Under the pieces are notes generated by a model, which saw only the letters and a list, made by a program, of their open reading frames with translations, was not told the origin of the DNA and ran no database searches. 64,000 bases of DNA from Methanothermobacter sp. (lineage in GTDB: Archaea > Methanobacteriota > Methanobacteria > Methanobacteriales > Methanothermobacteraceae). The stretch is from contig NZ_JASFYG010000004.1 in NCBI RefSeq assembly GCF_030055435.1, positions 62,001 to 126,000 of the forward strand, written 5' to 3'. Below, in pieces: positions 39,009 to 48,690 of this stretch. Position 1 is the stretch's first letter, and the number at the start of each line of letters is the position of its first letter. The position numbers and the translations under genes were made by a program.

Positions 39009-39292
39009 ACACCTCCCCCCATTTACTGAGATATATATTGAACAAAAAACAATATATAAGTTACTATTTATTTACTATTTAACCCAAAATTCCAAAATTT
39101 AGTGAAGAAGTATAACTTCAGGTCTCACCACGGTTCGGCTTTTCATCAGGAAGCGATGAAAATCAACTCAATTTCCCTGTTTCAGCGGAAAGCTGAACTA
39201 TTTTAAACTGCAAATACGATAAATCATCAGTTGATAGTGAATAACAGTAAATGGAGTTATACCATTCATTTAATATGCATGGAGGTTTTCAT
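39009..39292. other. divergent intergenic region between surface protein and hom
   Basis: 284 bases. AT-rich at the surface-protein side. The hom side holds two inverted repeats: TTTTCATC (39140-39147)/GATGAAAA (39155-39162) with a 7-base loop, and TTCAGC/GCTGAA around GGAAA near 39182-39198. They may form a structured leader for hom or be operators. No gene seen. Confidence 0.5.
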
Positions 39293-40564
39293 GTGAATGT
39301 TGGACTCATAGGATTTGGAACAATCGGGGCGGGGGTTGTGGAGATATTCAACACTAACCATGACCTCATAAGAGAAAAAACTGGAAAGGACCTGAAACTC
39401 AAAAGGGTGGTGGACCTTGACATAGAAACTGACCGTGGCGTTGAGATAGACCCTGAGATACTCTCAACAGATGCTGATGATATCCTCAATGACCCTGAGA
39501 TCGATATAGTGATAGAGCTCATAGGGGGCTATGAACCGGCCAGGAGCTTCATACTGAGGGCACTGGAAAATGGTAAGCACGTTGTAACAGCCAATAAGGC
39601 ACTCCTCGCCAGGCACTGGGATGAGATAATGGCCACTGCAAGGGAGAATGGTGTGAGGATCGCATTCGAGGCCAGTGTGGGTGGGGGCATACCCGTGCTG
39701 AGGGCCCTAAACGAATCCCTTGCAGCCAACCGGATAAAATCCATTTACGGTATAATAAACGGCACAGCCAACTACATCCTCACAAGGATGGCCTCTGAGG
39801 GCATGGAATTTGATGATGTCCTTAGGGAGGCCCAGAGGCTCGGTTATGCTGAGAGAGACCCTACATTTGATATTGAGGGCCATGACACCGCCCAGAAGCT
39901 TATAATACTGGCTCTACTTGGTTTCGGGATTTATGTGCCCGAAGAGGACCTCCATGTGGAGGGTATAAGCAGTATAAGGCGTGATGATATTGAATACGCA
40001 AATAAGGAGCTCGGCTGCAGTGTTAAACTTCTTGCAACGGCCTCTCTGGATGATGGTGAGCTGGAAATGGGTGTCATGCCCTTCCTTGTACCCCATGAAC
40101 ACCTGCTTTCATCTGTAAATGGTGTATTCAACGGCATATACATCACAGGGGACTTCACCGGCCCTGTGATGTTCTATGGTAAGGGGGCGGGGCGGAGGGC
40201 CACTGCAAGTGCAGTTGTTGCAGACTGTATGGACATCGCCCTGAACCCTGAAAGTCCACTGCAGCCAGGACCCGGTGTCAGGATGGTTGAATCCATAAGG
40301 GAGTTCAGCAAAACCAGATCAAGGTACTATATCAGGCTTGATGCTGTTGACAGGCCAGGGGTTCTCCATGAGATAGCCGGGGCCTTCAGCAGGCATGAAA
40401 TAAGCATTGAATCAGTTACACAGAAGGGTGCACTTGAGGGGGAATCTGTACCCATATACATAGTGACCCATGAGGCAACAGAGGGGGACATTCAGAGCGC
40501 CATCAGGGAGATATCTGAAATTCGGTGGGTTACAGGTGAACCTGTCCGCCTTAAAATACTCTAA
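39293..40564 (+). CDS. hom: homoserine dehydrogenase with ACT domain
   Basis: NAD(P)H-dependent reduction of aspartate semialdehyde to homoserine for threonine, methionine and isoleucine. Rossmann start [55 protein letters not shown], and [19 protein letters not shown] (catalytic region), then a C-terminal ACT domain (about 350-424, [22 protein letters not shown]) for allosteric control. The GTG at 39293, 6 bases after GGAGGT, is preferred over in-frame ATGs at 39251 and 39275, because it places the first strand at the N-terminus. Confidence 0.95.
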   Translation: MNVGLIGFGTIGAGVVEIFNTNHDLIREKTGKDLKLKRVVDLDIETDRGVEIDPEILSTDADDILNDPEIDIVIELIGGYEPARSFILRALENGKHVVTANKALLARHWDEIMATARENGVRIAFEASVGGGIPVLRALNESLAANRIKSIYGIINGTANYILTRMASEGMEFDDVLREAQRLGYAERDPTFDIEGHDTAQKLIILALLGFGIYVPEEDLHVEGISSIRRDDIEYANKELGCSVKLLATASLDDGELEMGVMPFLVPHEHLLSSVNGVFNGIYITGDFTGPVMFYGKGAGRRATASAVVADCMDIALNPESPLQPGPGVRMVESIREFSKTRSRYYIRLDAVDRPGVLHEIAGAFSRHEISIESVTQKGALEGESVPIYIVTHEATEGDIQSAIREISEIRWVTGEPVRLKIL

Positions 40565-40699
40565 TTATTTTTAAATCTCCTCTTTTTATTTTTCAGGCTT
40601 ATATATCACGTAAACCCCATGCCATGAGTTCCTTCATCCATGGTTTCCACCACCATACTTAATACTTATTAATAAATTAATAATATGGTGGTGAATCCT

Positions 40700-41470
40700 A
40701 TGTCCGTTGCGGTTTCCATGATATCTGAATTCATGTTCTGTCCCATGAAGGTATATCTCCGTGAACTCCTGGGGATCAGTGAGCCGGGTAACAGGTTTGC
40801 AATAAGGTTAAGGGATGCCTACCTTGACTTCAGGGCAGCTGCTGAGAGCAGAGCCCGGAAGATTGACGAAGACATCGGGATGGATGAACTGGAATCCGTC
40901 CTCAGGGAGGACCTCAGGGGGATAATAAGGGGCCTTGATGAAACTGAAAGGAATAAGATAATGGACCTCATGCTCTTTGAGGTTGAATCCACTGCAAACA
41001 GGATAATCAGGGCTATGAGCACCCTTGGTCTTTCAGGGGAGATGGTGGCCCATGTGCTGTTTCCACCATTGATCAGGGATTACCCGATCAACGATCCTTC
41101 CCTTGAGATCCATGGACGTGTAACCATGGAGCTGGTTGATGGCTCCTACTACCCCCTGAAGATAAAGACCACAAAACCTCCCCTGAGGGGTGTCTGGCCA
41201 GCCGACAGCCTTGAACTCACAGCACATGCTATCCTGGTTGAGAGGGAATTTGAAACAGAAACCCTGGTTTCATTCATAGAATACATGCTTCCAGGTGAGA
41301 GAAGACCCGTGCTGGCGGATTACGGGAGAAGGGAGTACCTCTTCGATATCCTGGACGATATAAGAAGGATAAAGGATGATGGTGAGGTGCCTGAAGTTCA
41401 GGTGAATCCATCTAAATGTGCCAGCTGCGGTCTTGCAGGGACCTGCTCACGTGAGGGTCCTCTAAAATGA
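40700..41470 (+). CDS. Cas4/RecB-like protein with degenerate nuclease motifs
   Basis: 256 residues with the layout of a Cas4-type PD-(D/E)XK nuclease: an N-terminal SEFMFCPMKVYLREL with one cysteine, and three cysteines near the end (KCASCGLAGTC), the four-cysteine pattern of the Cas4 [4Fe-4S] cluster. In the core the segment IHGRVTMELVDGSYYPLKIKT aligns with the Cas4 motif GRVD...EVK, but the aspartate is replaced by Thr and the glutamate by Lys, so nuclease activity is doubtful. No CRISPR array or cas1/cas2 lies nearby. The ATG at 40700 has GGTGGTGA ahead. An unrelated iron-sulfur protein is the alternative. Confidence 0.7.
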   Translation: MSVAVSMISEFMFCPMKVYLRELLGISEPGNRFAIRLRDAYLDFRAAAESRARKIDEDIGMDELESVLREDLRGIIRGLDETERNKIMDLMLFEVESTANRIIRAMSTLGLSGEMVAHVLFPPLIRDYPINDPSLEIHGRVTMELVDGSYYPLKIKTTKPPLRGVWPADSLELTAHAILVEREFETETLVSFIEYMLPGERRPVLADYGRREYLFDILDDIRRIKDDGEVPEVQVNPSKCASCGLAGTCSREGPLK

Positions 41471-41626
41471 CGGTGTTATAGCAACTGTGCCACCAGTAAA
41501 TCCTCATGAGATCAAAAAAATCTGGTGTACAGCCACAGGCCATGTGAAAAAAGAACTCAGACATTGCTGTCGCTAAAATGATTAGAATTAAATAACCGTT
41601 AAAACATAATAACTTAAGGTGATGAT

Positions 41627-41896
41627 ATGAAGGAGGAGCTTCTTAAAAAGTGTGAAAATATAGACAGCCCGGATGTGATGAGCAGTTGCCGTGTTCTCCT
41701 GGAACTGGCTGCCAAGAAGAAGGATGAAATACCCGAAGAGGACCAGACTTACCTTGAAATGGCAGAGAACCTCAAGCCATCAGATGTATCAAAGGTCCTT
41801 GAACTGGCCCTTAAAATAAGGGAAAGTGGTGATATAAAGGACCCTGAACTCAAAAACGCTGCCAGTAAACTTATAAGGGCTATCGAGATGAGCTAA
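41627..41896 (+). CDS. small conserved helical protein
   Basis: 89 residues, charged, all predicted helix, with two cysteines (KKCENIDSPDVMSSC) near the N-terminus. I do not recognise a family. The GGTGATGAT site just before the ATG and normal codon use support it as a real gene. It stands alone between the Cas4-like gene and the convergent end of the ehb operon. Confidence 0.65.
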   Translation: MKEELLKKCENIDSPDVMSSCRVLLELAAKKKDEIPEEDQTYLEMAENLKPSDVSKVLELALKIRESGDIKDPELKNAASKLIRAIEMS

Positions 41897-41929
41897 AGCC
41901 CTAACTCTTTTTACCCTTTATTTGGGTGG

Positions 41930-42586
41930 CTAGAATTTTTCACCCCTTACTTTTTCAATGTTAAAAACCGCTGTGTCTGCAACCGCCATTACACTCATAA
42001 CCCCTGCCTGTATGGGGTCTGTCACAACAAGATCCGCAACATCTGTGACGCTCCCTGGCATGTTGAGGCTTATGACGATGATATCATGTTCACTTTTAAC
42101 CCTCTCAACGGCCCTTGTGATCTCTCCACCCATTAGTGAACCGGCAAGTACCAGGGCGGCCACCCTTGGGAGCCTCCCAACGGCGCTGACAGCCTCCGCA
42201 AGTTCAGCCTCCCCTACGAGGGGTATGGTGTCGATGCTTATGCGCTCGCCCCTTATATTGTGCCTATCGGCCTCGCTGATGGCCCCCATGGCAACCTGGG
42301 ATACCTGGGCCCCGCCACCTATTATGATTATCCTCTTACCATAGATCTCCTCGAGTGACCTGTGCACCCTGACATCAACCACTGTTTTTGAGGACCTGAT
42401 TTCATCCAAGAGGGACTCCATGTCCTCCACATCCTCAAGTTCCATGTATATGGAGCCATGGCCATCCCTTTCAACGTAGAGGTGGGCGTAGGTGATGTTT
42501 ATGTTCCTTGAGGCTATCATGCCGGTTATCTCACTGAGAACTCCTGGCCTCTCAACCGTCTTTATACTGAGAGCCGCTGAACTCAT
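41930..42586 (-). CDS. ehbQ: Ehb operon protein EhbQ with ACT domain
   Basis: 218 residues. An N-terminal ACT domain (about 1-75, [28 protein letters not shown]) binds small ligands such as amino acids in other proteins. The C-terminal part has a Rossmann-like [21 protein letters not shown] and is known as DUF5612. It is not a hydrogenase subunit by sequence; as the last gene of ehb it may regulate or sense metabolite levels. From its place I name it ehbQ. ATG with no strong ribosome binding site. Confidence 0.8.
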   Translation of the reverse strand: MSSAALSIKTVERPGVLSEITGMIASRNINITYAHLYVERDGHGSIYMELEDVEDMESLLDEIRSSKTVVDVRVHRSLEEIYGKRIIIIGGGAQVSQVAMGAISEADRHNIRGERISIDTIPLVGEAELAEAVSAVGRLPRVAALVLAGSLMGGEITRAVERVKSEHDIIVISLNMPGSVTDVADLVVTDPIQAGVMSVMAVADTAVFNIEKVRGEKF

Positions 42587-42602
42587 TTAAACCACGAAAA
42601 AT

Positions 42603-42854
42603 TTAATCTGAGGCCTCCAGGAGGGCCTTCTCTCTCCTCCAGAGGCTCAGATAGTTATCCTCATCCCTTACTGGTATTATTCTGAGGCCCAGTTCCCTGT
42701 GTTCCTCTATCCAGTCCTCATCAAACACAGGGACCTCTATCTTGATGTGCTCGTCGGTTGGATTCACGACTATGAGGTTCCTGTAGGGGAACTCCAGTTC
42801 CACTATGTATCCGCCAAGGCTTATCATGTGATGCGGCCTTATAACCATCTTCAT
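42603..42854 (-). CDS. ehbP: Ehb hydrogenase small protein EhbP
   Basis: About 83 residues, soluble, no membrane segment or cysteine motif. Sequence [27 protein letters not shown] is beta-rich. The ATG at 42854 has GGTGATAGA ahead and overlaps the end of ehbO. Named by its position between ehbO and ehbQ; its function within the complex is unknown. Confidence 0.75.
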   Translation of the reverse strand: MKMVIRPHHMISLGGYIVELEFPYRNLIVVNPTDEHIKIEVPVFDEDWIEEHRELGLRIIPVRDEDNYLSLWRREKALLEASD

Positions 42855-42864
42855 TCTATCACCT

Positions 42865-43854
42865 TCATACAAATGCCACCACCAGTGCCAGGACCCCTAT
42901 CACCGATGCCGCTGCTGTTACCGGGTAGAACTGCTTGAAAGTGAATACCGGTGCAAATGCACTGAAGACTGCCATGATTACGGGAAATATAGCTGCAGCT
43001 GCCAGGTTGACGAGTATGCCCAAGCTGAGTATGTTTGGGGGTACCCCGATGAAAAGTACAGAGAATAAACATCCCAGTGTGAACATGAGGAATCCCCGGG
43101 TTATGTAAACGAATGCCCTGTACTTTGAAGCGTACTCCATGTATGGCCCCTCTATAACATCGGCCTTGGTTTTGAGTATGGCGAAGGGGTACTCGTTGAG
43201 GAGTATCATGTAGCCGATGAAGAATGCCACGGTACCTATAACCCCTGCAAGGGTGAAGAGTACCGGGCCATTGGCTGCCTGGTATGCCACGATGTCCCCG
43301 ATGGATATGCTTCCAGCCATAACCGCCGGCACGAATAGTGCGATGTATATGGGGAATGAACCGAATGCAATCAGCCTGAAAGCCCTCATTGCACTTAGAT
43401 CCTCAAGGAAGTACCTCTGGACATTGGGGTGTTTGGCCCCCTTTGCAAGGTCAGGGAATGGCATCCTCAGGGACATGACTGACCTTGAGAGTGAACCCAT
43501 GAAGACGTAGATCACCTCCTCTATCTTTAGGAATCCCACAACTGCGACCAGACTTGCGAGGGCCCCGAAGGTGTACATGGGGGGTATGAGGAAGAGAAGT
43601 ATGAGGAGTGCTGATATGAACCCTATAATGGGGAGTGAGTTGTAGAGGCGTGGGAGGGGTGAGCATGGCTCAATTGTCTTTTTGTAGAAGAATTTGAGTA
43701 CAGCCATGAGCCCCGGGCTTGAAACAGGGGGGCCTATGCGCTGCTGTATCCTTGCATGGACAAATTTCCTCTCAATCCCCGGCAGCCAGAGGCTTACAAT
43801 CAATCCGAGCAGGACTGTTCCAGTGACAGATATGATTGAATATGATGCGTCCAC
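42865..43854 (-). CDS. ehbO: Ehb hydrogenase membrane subunit EhbO (NuoH/EchB-like)
   Basis: About 330 residues with eight or more membrane segments. It is the NuoH/HycD-type subunit that anchors the hydrogenase module to the ion-pumping arm. Seen: [26 protein letters not shown] at the start, the charged loop characteristic of NuoH, and [10 protein letters not shown]. The GTG at 43854 follows GGTGATCAAA; a GTG at 43863 inside that site is less likely. It overlaps ehbP's region and follows ehbN directly. Confidence 0.9.
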   Translation of the reverse strand: MDASYSIISVTGTVLLGLIVSLWLPGIERKFVHARIQQRIGPPVSSPGLMAVLKFFYKKTIEPCSPLPRLYNSLPIIGFISALLILLFLIPPMYTFGALASLVAVVGFLKIEEVIYVFMGSLSRSVMSLRMPFPDLAKGAKHPNVQRYFLEDLSAMRAFRLIAFGSFPIYIALFVPAVMAGSISIGDIVAYQAANGPVLFTLAGVIGTVAFFIGYMILLNEYPFAILKTKADVIEGPYMEYASKYRAFVYITRGFLMFTLGCLFSVLFIGVPPNILSLGILVNLAAAAIFPVIMAVFSAFAPVFTFKQFYPVTAAASVIGVLALVVAFV

Positions 43855-43859
43855 TTTGA

Positions 43860-44990
43860 TCACCTTTCAGCATTGAGGTCTATTATTTCAATTGCCCTGT
43901 CTGTGCATGTGAAGCAGGGGTCGCACTGCACTATCCCGAGCTGTGCATCGGTGATGTGGTGGCCTATGCAGGCATACTGCATGGCACCAATGTTTGACAT
44001 TGAGGGTGTCCTTATTATTGAGCCCCTCACCCTTCCATCCTCTATTGCATAGGAGTGGTAGAGTCTTCCCCTTGGGGCCTCAACGTAGCTCTTCACTATC
44101 CCTGTATCCTGCATCTCCCAGTTCCTGTCAACAACCCTTCCATCCGGGAGGTCCCTGAGGGCCTGTCTTATTATCTTTATGGATTCAAATATCTCGAGGA
44201 CCCTCATGAGGAGGTTTGCCCTGACATCCCCACCATCCTGGGTTATGATATCAAATTCAAATGGCTCGTAGCATGGCATTTCAGTCCTCAGGTCGAATTC
44301 AACACCAGTTGCCCTGAGTGTTGGGCCTGTTACATGTAATCTAAGGGCATCCTTCCTGCTTATGGGGCAGACCCCTGTGATACGGGACATCACCATTGGA
44401 TCGGAGGTGAACCTCTCTGCAAAGGCCTCAACCTTCTCCTCTATGAAGTCCATTCCCTCACTTATCCTCTGGATTTTCATCTCGTCAAGGTCTGCCCTCG
44501 GTCTTATACCCCCAATGATGGGTACGCCGTACTGTACCCTGTTACCTCCTATGAGCCTCAGAAGTTCCATAACGGTCTCCCTTATGTAGAATAGTCTCAT
44601 GGAGAATGTTTCATGCCCAAGGACCTCATTTCCATGGGCCAGGTAGAGGAGGTGGCTGTGGAGTCTTTCAAGTTCCCCAACTATTATCCTTATGTATGAG
44701 GCCCTTTCGGGTATCTCCACTCCGAGGCCCTTTTCAGCCACCAGGACTGAATTCCAGAGGTGGACGCCTGAGCAGATCCCGCATACCTTCTCTGTCAGGC
44801 TGTTGGCCTTCTCCACAGGGAGACCCTCCATTATCCTTTCAATTCCCCGGTGGTTGACCCCTACGGTTATCTCGGCGTCTCTGACTATTTCGTCCTCAAC
44901 GAACAGCCTCACACGGTAGGGTTCTATGGCTGCCGAGTGCACGGTACCCATTGTTATTTCTGTCTCAATTATCTCCCTTTTCCCATCCAT
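43860..44990 (-). CDS. ehbN: Ehb [NiFe]-hydrogenase large subunit EhbN
   Basis: Carries the NiFe centre. The two Ni-binding cysteine pairs are visible: CGICSGVH (L1, about residues 63-70) and CDPCFTC (L2, near 362-368), ending ten-odd residues later, as in the Ech/Ehb group 4 hydrogenases. [13 protein letters not shown] and [27 protein letters not shown] are NuoD-like. The ATG at 44990 has GGGTG ahead. It works with EhbM to oxidise H2 and reduce ferredoxin at the cytoplasmic side. Confidence 0.95.
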   Translation of the reverse strand: MDGKREIIETEITMGTVHSAAIEPYRVRLFVEDEIVRDAEITVGVNHRGIERIMEGLPVEKANSLTEKVCGICSGVHLWNSVLVAEKGLGVEIPERASYIRIIVGELERLHSHLLYLAHGNEVLGHETFSMRLFYIRETVMELLRLIGGNRVQYGVPIIGGIRPRADLDEMKIQRISEGMDFIEEKVEAFAERFTSDPMVMSRITGVCPISRKDALRLHVTGPTLRATGVEFDLRTEMPCYEPFEFDIITQDGGDVRANLLMRVLEIFESIKIIRQALRDLPDGRVVDRNWEMQDTGIVKSYVEAPRGRLYHSYAIEDGRVRGSIIRTPSMSNIGAMQYACIGHHITDAQLGIVQCDPCFTCTDRAIEIIDLNAER

Positions 44991-45008
44991 TGTAAGCACC
45001 CTGAATTA

Positions 45009-45455
45009 TCAATCTGCCTCCAGAAGTTTTGGCAGTGCTGCGACTGCCCCTGCAAGGACATCTTCAGGTCTTACCGCGCATCCAGGGACCTTTGCATCCA
45101 CAGGTATGATCTTATCCACTGGGCCGCAGATTTCCTCTGAGGGGATGTCCCCATGTATATTCTTGTAGACCCCGCCCATCAGAGCGCATGCCCCTGCAGC
45201 TATAACAGCCTTGGGTTCTGGTATTGCATTGTATATCTCCCTAAGTGGCCCCTCGTTCTGTTTTGTGACCGGACCGGTTACTATGAGTACATCGGCCTCC
45301 CTAGGGTTCCATGTCAGGAAGATCTTGTACTGTTCGGCGTCATATTTCGGTGAGAGAACTGCGTTCACTATCTCTATGTCGCAGCCGTTGCATCCCCCGG
45401 TGTATACGAGCATTGCATGTACAGCTCTTGCCCTTGAAAATGATTTGAGACCCAT
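45009..45455 (-). CDS. ehbM: Ehb hydrogenase small subunit EhbM (NuoB-like)
   Basis: 148 residues with the proximal [4Fe-4S] cluster ligands: [12 protein letters not shown], then [12 protein letters not shown] and [15 protein letters not shown]. This is the short NuoB/EchC type small subunit. GGTGATGGATT precedes the ATG. It couples the NiFe centre of EhbN to the ferredoxin subunits encoded just upstream. Confidence 0.94.
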   Translation of the reverse strand: MGLKSFSRARAVHAMLVYTGGCNGCDIEIVNAVLSPKYDAEQYKIFLTWNPREADVLIVTGPVTKQNEGPLREIYNAIPEPKAVIAAGACALMGGVYKNIHGDIPSEEICGPVDKIIPVDAKVPGCAVRPEDVLAGAVAALPKLLEAD

Positions 45456-45465
45456 AATCCATCAC

Positions 45466-45987
45466 CTACATCTTCCTTGCAGCCTCTGCAAGGGTATCGG
45501 TCCTCTTTATAACGCTTTTATCCGCCAGGAACTGTGATATGAACTTCAGTTTGTCCTCACTTATCTTAACGGGCTTCTGAAGTACGGCTCCGGCGTCAAA
45601 TTCCACCTCCCCCACATCATTGGGGTGGATGGTCCCTGGTTCCCCGAAGAGTGCGTAGAGGGGGCAGAAGTCATGGCAGTAATAGCAGTGAACACACTTC
45701 TCACTGTTGAGGACCGGTATCTGTCTCTTTATGAGGCCCTCTATGATTTCAACAGGTTCATCCAGGTCCTTCATCTCGATGGCCCCTGTTGGGCATGCAT
45801 TTGAGCATCCAGCGCATCCTATGCATGATACCTCCGCGACCTTTGGTTCCGGTTCCACTGTGCCCTCGAGGATTCTTTTTCTCAGTTCCATGTCAGTTAC
45901 CCGGTCTGCTGCAAAGAGTATCCTCTTGAGGTTTGTGTAGGAACCCTCCAGCATTATCCTTAATATGTTCTTCACCTGAGCCACCAT
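45466..45987 (-). CDS. ehbL: Ehb ferredoxin subunit EhbL (2x[4Fe-4S])
   Basis: 173 residues with two [4Fe-4S] motifs, [18 protein letters not shown] (about 55-72) and [17 protein letters not shown] (about 97-113), in the NuoI/EchF manner, plus N- and C-terminal extensions of about 55 and 60 residues. It passes electrons from the small subunit to ferredoxin. The ATG at 45987 follows GGGATGG-type sequence; a GTG at 45975 is an alternative. Confidence 0.9.
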   Translation of the reverse strand: MVAQVKNILRIMLEGSYTNLKRILFAADRVTDMELRKRILEGTVEPEPKVAEVSCIGCAGCSNACPTGAIEMKDLDEPVEIIEGLIKRQIPVLNSEKCVHCYYCHDFCPLYALFGEPGTIHPNDVGEVEFDAGAVLQKPVKISEDKLKFISQFLADKSVIKRTDTLAEAARKM

Positions 45988-45990
45988 CCC

Positions 45991-47334
45991 TTAATCTGAT
46001 AAACCGAACTCCCTCTCAAAGAGAACCGCCCTTGCAGGGCATATGTTTGAACATGCACCGCAGTGTATGCATTTATCCTCATCCACGATCATTAGTCCGC
46101 TTTCATCCCTTGATATTGCATCCTCAGGACATATATCCAGGCAGAGGCCGCATCCAATGCACAGGCGCGGGTCTATGAGTGTGAAGCCACCTGTTATCCT
46201 TCTCTTCTTCATGGTAGTTTTTGGTATGGCATCTGCAGGGCAGTGGATTCCGCATTTCTCACAGAGTATGCATTTATCGGTGTCCACCTCTATGGAGCCC
46301 CTCTTAAGGGTTATGGCATCAACAGGGCATATCTCTGAGCATACACCACAGGATATGCAGTCCTCTGAAACCGAGCCGTCCCATCTCACCGTCCTGAAGT
46401 CTCGGGCCCTGCTCACATCACACGCCTTAACGCAGCGGCCACAGGATACGCAGTAGCCCCTCAGTTCCCCTTCAACCATCCTCAGGGTTCCAACGGGACA
46501 TGCGTCTATGCAGGGGGTTTCATCGCAGTCCCTGCAGAGTGATGGGTCGTATCTCAGTTTGCCGTCAACCATTTTGAGTGCTCCCCTCTCACAGGCCCCT
46601 GCACATAACCCGCAGTTGAGGCAGGATACTATGCTGCCCTCACGCTCTGTTTCTGGCCTCCTTATCTTTACCTCAAAGTCATCCACGTATATTGCTCTGC
46701 TCGGGCATTCCCTGAGGCATTTGAGGCAGAGTGTGCACTTCTCAGGGTCTATCTCAAGGTCCTCTATCGCCCCCACGGGACAGACGTCCTCGCAGACACG
46801 GCACTCTGTGCATACTCCCTCATCTGTATCAATTATTATCGCGCCTGTTGGACAGTAGTACTGGCATCTCCTGCAGAGGGTGCATTTATCAGGGTCGGTG
46901 ATCACATTTATCCGGGTGGCTTCATGGCTCTGTGGTGTTCTCCTCACCGGTGGTTTCACTGCCAGGTTTAGTGATTCCAGGAAGCGGAGCTGTCTGTCCT
47001 CTATGAGGTCAAATGCATCCACCCTGGCACCCAGCGGGCATTTATCCGCACATCGGCCACACCTTGCACATATGCCCTTAACGACACCATCCTCTATCCT
47101 TATGCTGTTTACGGGGCATGTCATCTCACAGACACCACAGGCGTTGCACTTTGCCCTGTCAACCACGTATCCCCCGTACCTGTTCCTGCGTATTGCCTTG
47201 TTTGGACAGGCCTCCATGCATGCACCGCAGGTTATGCAGCTGAAGGGCCTCCCATCAATCATCCTTATTGCTTCAGTCGGGCATGCCCTGATGCATTCTC
47301 CAAGTCCCTCACATTTTCCTGTTGATATGAACAT
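45991..47334 (-). CDS. ehbK: Ehb polyferredoxin EhbK (14 [4Fe-4S] motifs)
   Basis: 447 residues consisting almost only of ferredoxin motifs. I count fourteen CxxCxxCxxxC motifs; the first ([12 protein letters not shown]) and ninth ([14 protein letters not shown]) have altered spacing. Two linkers, near residues 100-140 and 215-235, break the array. It is an electron conduit or reservoir that probably links Ehb to cellular ferredoxin pools. It ends 4 bases before ehbL, and no signal peptide is present, so it is cytoplasmic. Confidence 0.94.
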   Translation of the reverse strand: MFISTGKCEGLGECIRACPTEAIRMIDGRPFSCITCGACMEACPNKAIRRNRYGGYVVDRAKCNACGVCEMTCPVNSIRIEDGVVKGICARCGRCADKCPLGARVDAFDLIEDRQLRFLESLNLAVKPPVRRTPQSHEATRINVITDPDKCTLCRRCQYYCPTGAIIIDTDEGVCTECRVCEDVCPVGAIEDLEIDPEKCTLCLKCLRECPSRAIYVDDFEVKIRRPETEREGSIVSCLNCGLCAGACERGALKMVDGKLRYDPSLCRDCDETPCIDACPVGTLRMVEGELRGYCVSCGRCVKACDVSRARDFRTVRWDGSVSEDCISCGVCSEICPVDAITLKRGSIEVDTDKCILCEKCGIHCPADAIPKTTMKKRRITGGFTLIDPRLCIGCGLCLDICPEDAISRDESGLMIVDEDKCIHCGACSNICPARAVLFEREFGLSD

Positions 47335-47355
47335 GATACTAACCCCATGATATTA

Positions 47356-47583
47356 TCAGCGCCCAAGTAAGAGTTTGCCCACAACTATACCTGCTGCTGC
47401 AGTCGCAAACCCTGTGGCGATGGGGATATCCGTGTAGTACGGGAATGGACCGATGTTCCATGCCACGAGGATGAGGACCAGTAGCAGCGCGATGTAGGTG
47501 GATGCGGGAAACTCATCATCCCTTATTCTGCTTCCAAGTATGAATCCAAGTAGAAACCCGAAGATTATTGGACCTGCAAACAT
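47356..47583 (-). CDS. ehbJ: Ehb membrane subunit EhbJ
   Basis: About 75 residues, mainly three hydrophobic segments (IFGFLLGFILGS, YIALLLVLILVAWNIG, FATAAAGIVVGKLLLG). The ATG at 47583 is preceded by GGGGAATCAGG. Named by its position between ehbI and ehbK. It belongs to the membrane arm; its individual role is unknown. Confidence 0.8.
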   Translation of the reverse strand: MFAGPIIFGFLLGFILGSRIRDDEFPASTYIALLLVLILVAWNIGPFPYYTDIPIATGFATAAAGIVVGKLLLGR

Positions 47584-47596
47584 TCCTGATTCCCCA

Positions 47597-48058
47597 CTAT
47601 TCTGTGACCTCTTCACCCCTGAACTCCATGAAGGTTATTACGATTGCACTGAGCCCCACGAGGACCTTGAGACCCACAACTATGTTTAGGTAGGGTATTA
47701 TACCTGCATGCGTCGGGTCAGGGTAGTTGAAGAAGCCGCTAACACTCTGTGATATGCCATAAAGGTCAACTCCCAGGTTGTAAAGGAAGAAACCTGAGAA
47801 TAACAGGCCGCAGAGTCCCAGTGCGACGTATCCAAGTGCCCCTATGCTTTCCATTGCAGACATGAATTCATGTGAAAACTGGAAGGGGCTCTTTTCGATT
47901 CCGTATACGACTGCACAGAATATGAACCCCGCTGCAACCATCGCGCCCCCCTGAAAGCCCCCTCCAGGTGTGATGTGGCCCCCGAGCACCGTCAGGATCC
48001 CCAGGCACATTATGAATATTGCTGCAGGGAATGCGAATATCTTAAGTATTGTACTCAT
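47597..48058 (-). CDS. ehbI: Ehb membrane subunit EhbI (MnhB/MrpB-like)
   Basis: 153 residues with four membrane segments. The sequence [21 protein letters not shown] is the hallmark of MnhB/MrpB subunits of multisubunit Na+/H+ antiporters, which group 4 hydrogenases share. It would form part of the ion-translocating arm. It overlaps the upstream ehbH end by 4 bases. Confidence 0.9.
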   Translation of the reverse strand: MSTILKIFAFPAAIFIMCLGILTVLGGHITPGGGFQGGAMVAAGFIFCAVVYGIEKSPFQFSHEFMSAMESIGALGYVALGLCGLLFSGFFLYNLGVDLYGISQSVSGFFNYPDPTHAGIIPYLNIVVGLKVLVGLSAIVITFMEFRGEEVTE

Positions 48059-48351
48059 CTCTCTTTCCCTCCATCATCTCTCCCCATCTGGACCTTACCC
48101 CTTCCAAATACCAGAAGGGTTACAAGCACAGCCGTGACAAGTATAAGGGCCTCTCCAAGTGTATCGTAGGCCCTCCAGTCAAACACGACAACCGTCACCA
48201 TGTTTGGGGCTATCTTTGTTCCGAGGTAATTGTAGATGATGCTTATCCCTGGGTTTATCACCTTGCTAAGGTCAATGATGGCATCGAAGAGTGTTACCCC
48301 GAAGAGGCCTAGGGCCACCGTTGCCATGAGCCCCCTGATGGATTCAGACAC
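48055..48351 (-). CDS. ehbH: Ehb membrane subunit EhbH (MrpA C-terminal/MbhE-like)
   Basis: About 99 residues with two membrane segments and the conserved [17 protein letters not shown] motif found in the C-terminal part of MrpA and in MbhE subunits. I place the start at the GTG at 48351, which overlaps the ehbG stop codon (GTGTCTGA), behind GGGGTGGTTC; longer starts would run deep into ehbG. Role: structural part of the membrane arm. Confidence 0.85.
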   Translation of the reverse strand: MSESIRGLMATVALGLFGVTLFDAIIDLSKVINPGISIIYNYLGTKIAPNMVTVVVFDWRAYDTLGEALILVTAVLVTLLVFGRGKVQMGRDDGGKER

Positions 48352-48679
48352 CTGAACCACCCCAGTAGAATATTGAAACCAGTATTCCAAGTGTCATGAG
48401 CGCATAGAATATCATCCTGCTGAACTCATCCCCCTGTTCCCTTCTGAGTCTCACAGAGAGCGGGAACGAGGTCAGTAGGAACACTGCCAGCAGGAGAACC
48501 ATGAACACCATGAGGATGAAATTTATCTTCCTCAGCATCACCGCAGCTATCAGGACAGCTGCAGTTACGGTTATCTCTGCTGTGAGTGCTGCTGAGGCAG
48601 AAATGTTGCTTACTCCCTTCTCGCCATCTTTCTCTGTTAATTCCCTTATCCTGTCTATTACAGTATCATAGAAGCTCAT
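48344..48679 (-). CDS. ehbG: Ehb membrane subunit EhbG
   Basis: About 111 residues: an N-terminal soluble helix ([20 protein letters not shown]) followed by three hydrophobic segments. The ATG at 48679 lies behind GAGGGGATGAG. Named by its position between ehbF and ehbH. The exact role is unknown; the sequence is not obviously related to Mrp subunits. Confidence 0.82.
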   Translation of the reverse strand: MSFYDTVIDRIRELTEKDGEKGVSNISASAALTAEITVTAAVLIAAVMLRKINFILMVFMVLLLAVFLLTSFPLSVRLRREQGDEFSRMIFYALMTLGILVSIFYWGGSGV

Positions 48680-48690
48680 CTCATCCCCTC

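Noticed and set aside
39150-39205. C/D box guide RNA upstream of hom
   Set aside because: One C-like (GCGATGA) and one D-like (CTGA) element are present, but internal D' and C' boxes are missing and the C box has a mismatch.
40700-41470. Active Cas4 of a CRISPR system
   Set aside because: Catalytic acidic residues appear replaced, and no repeats or cas genes are within the window.
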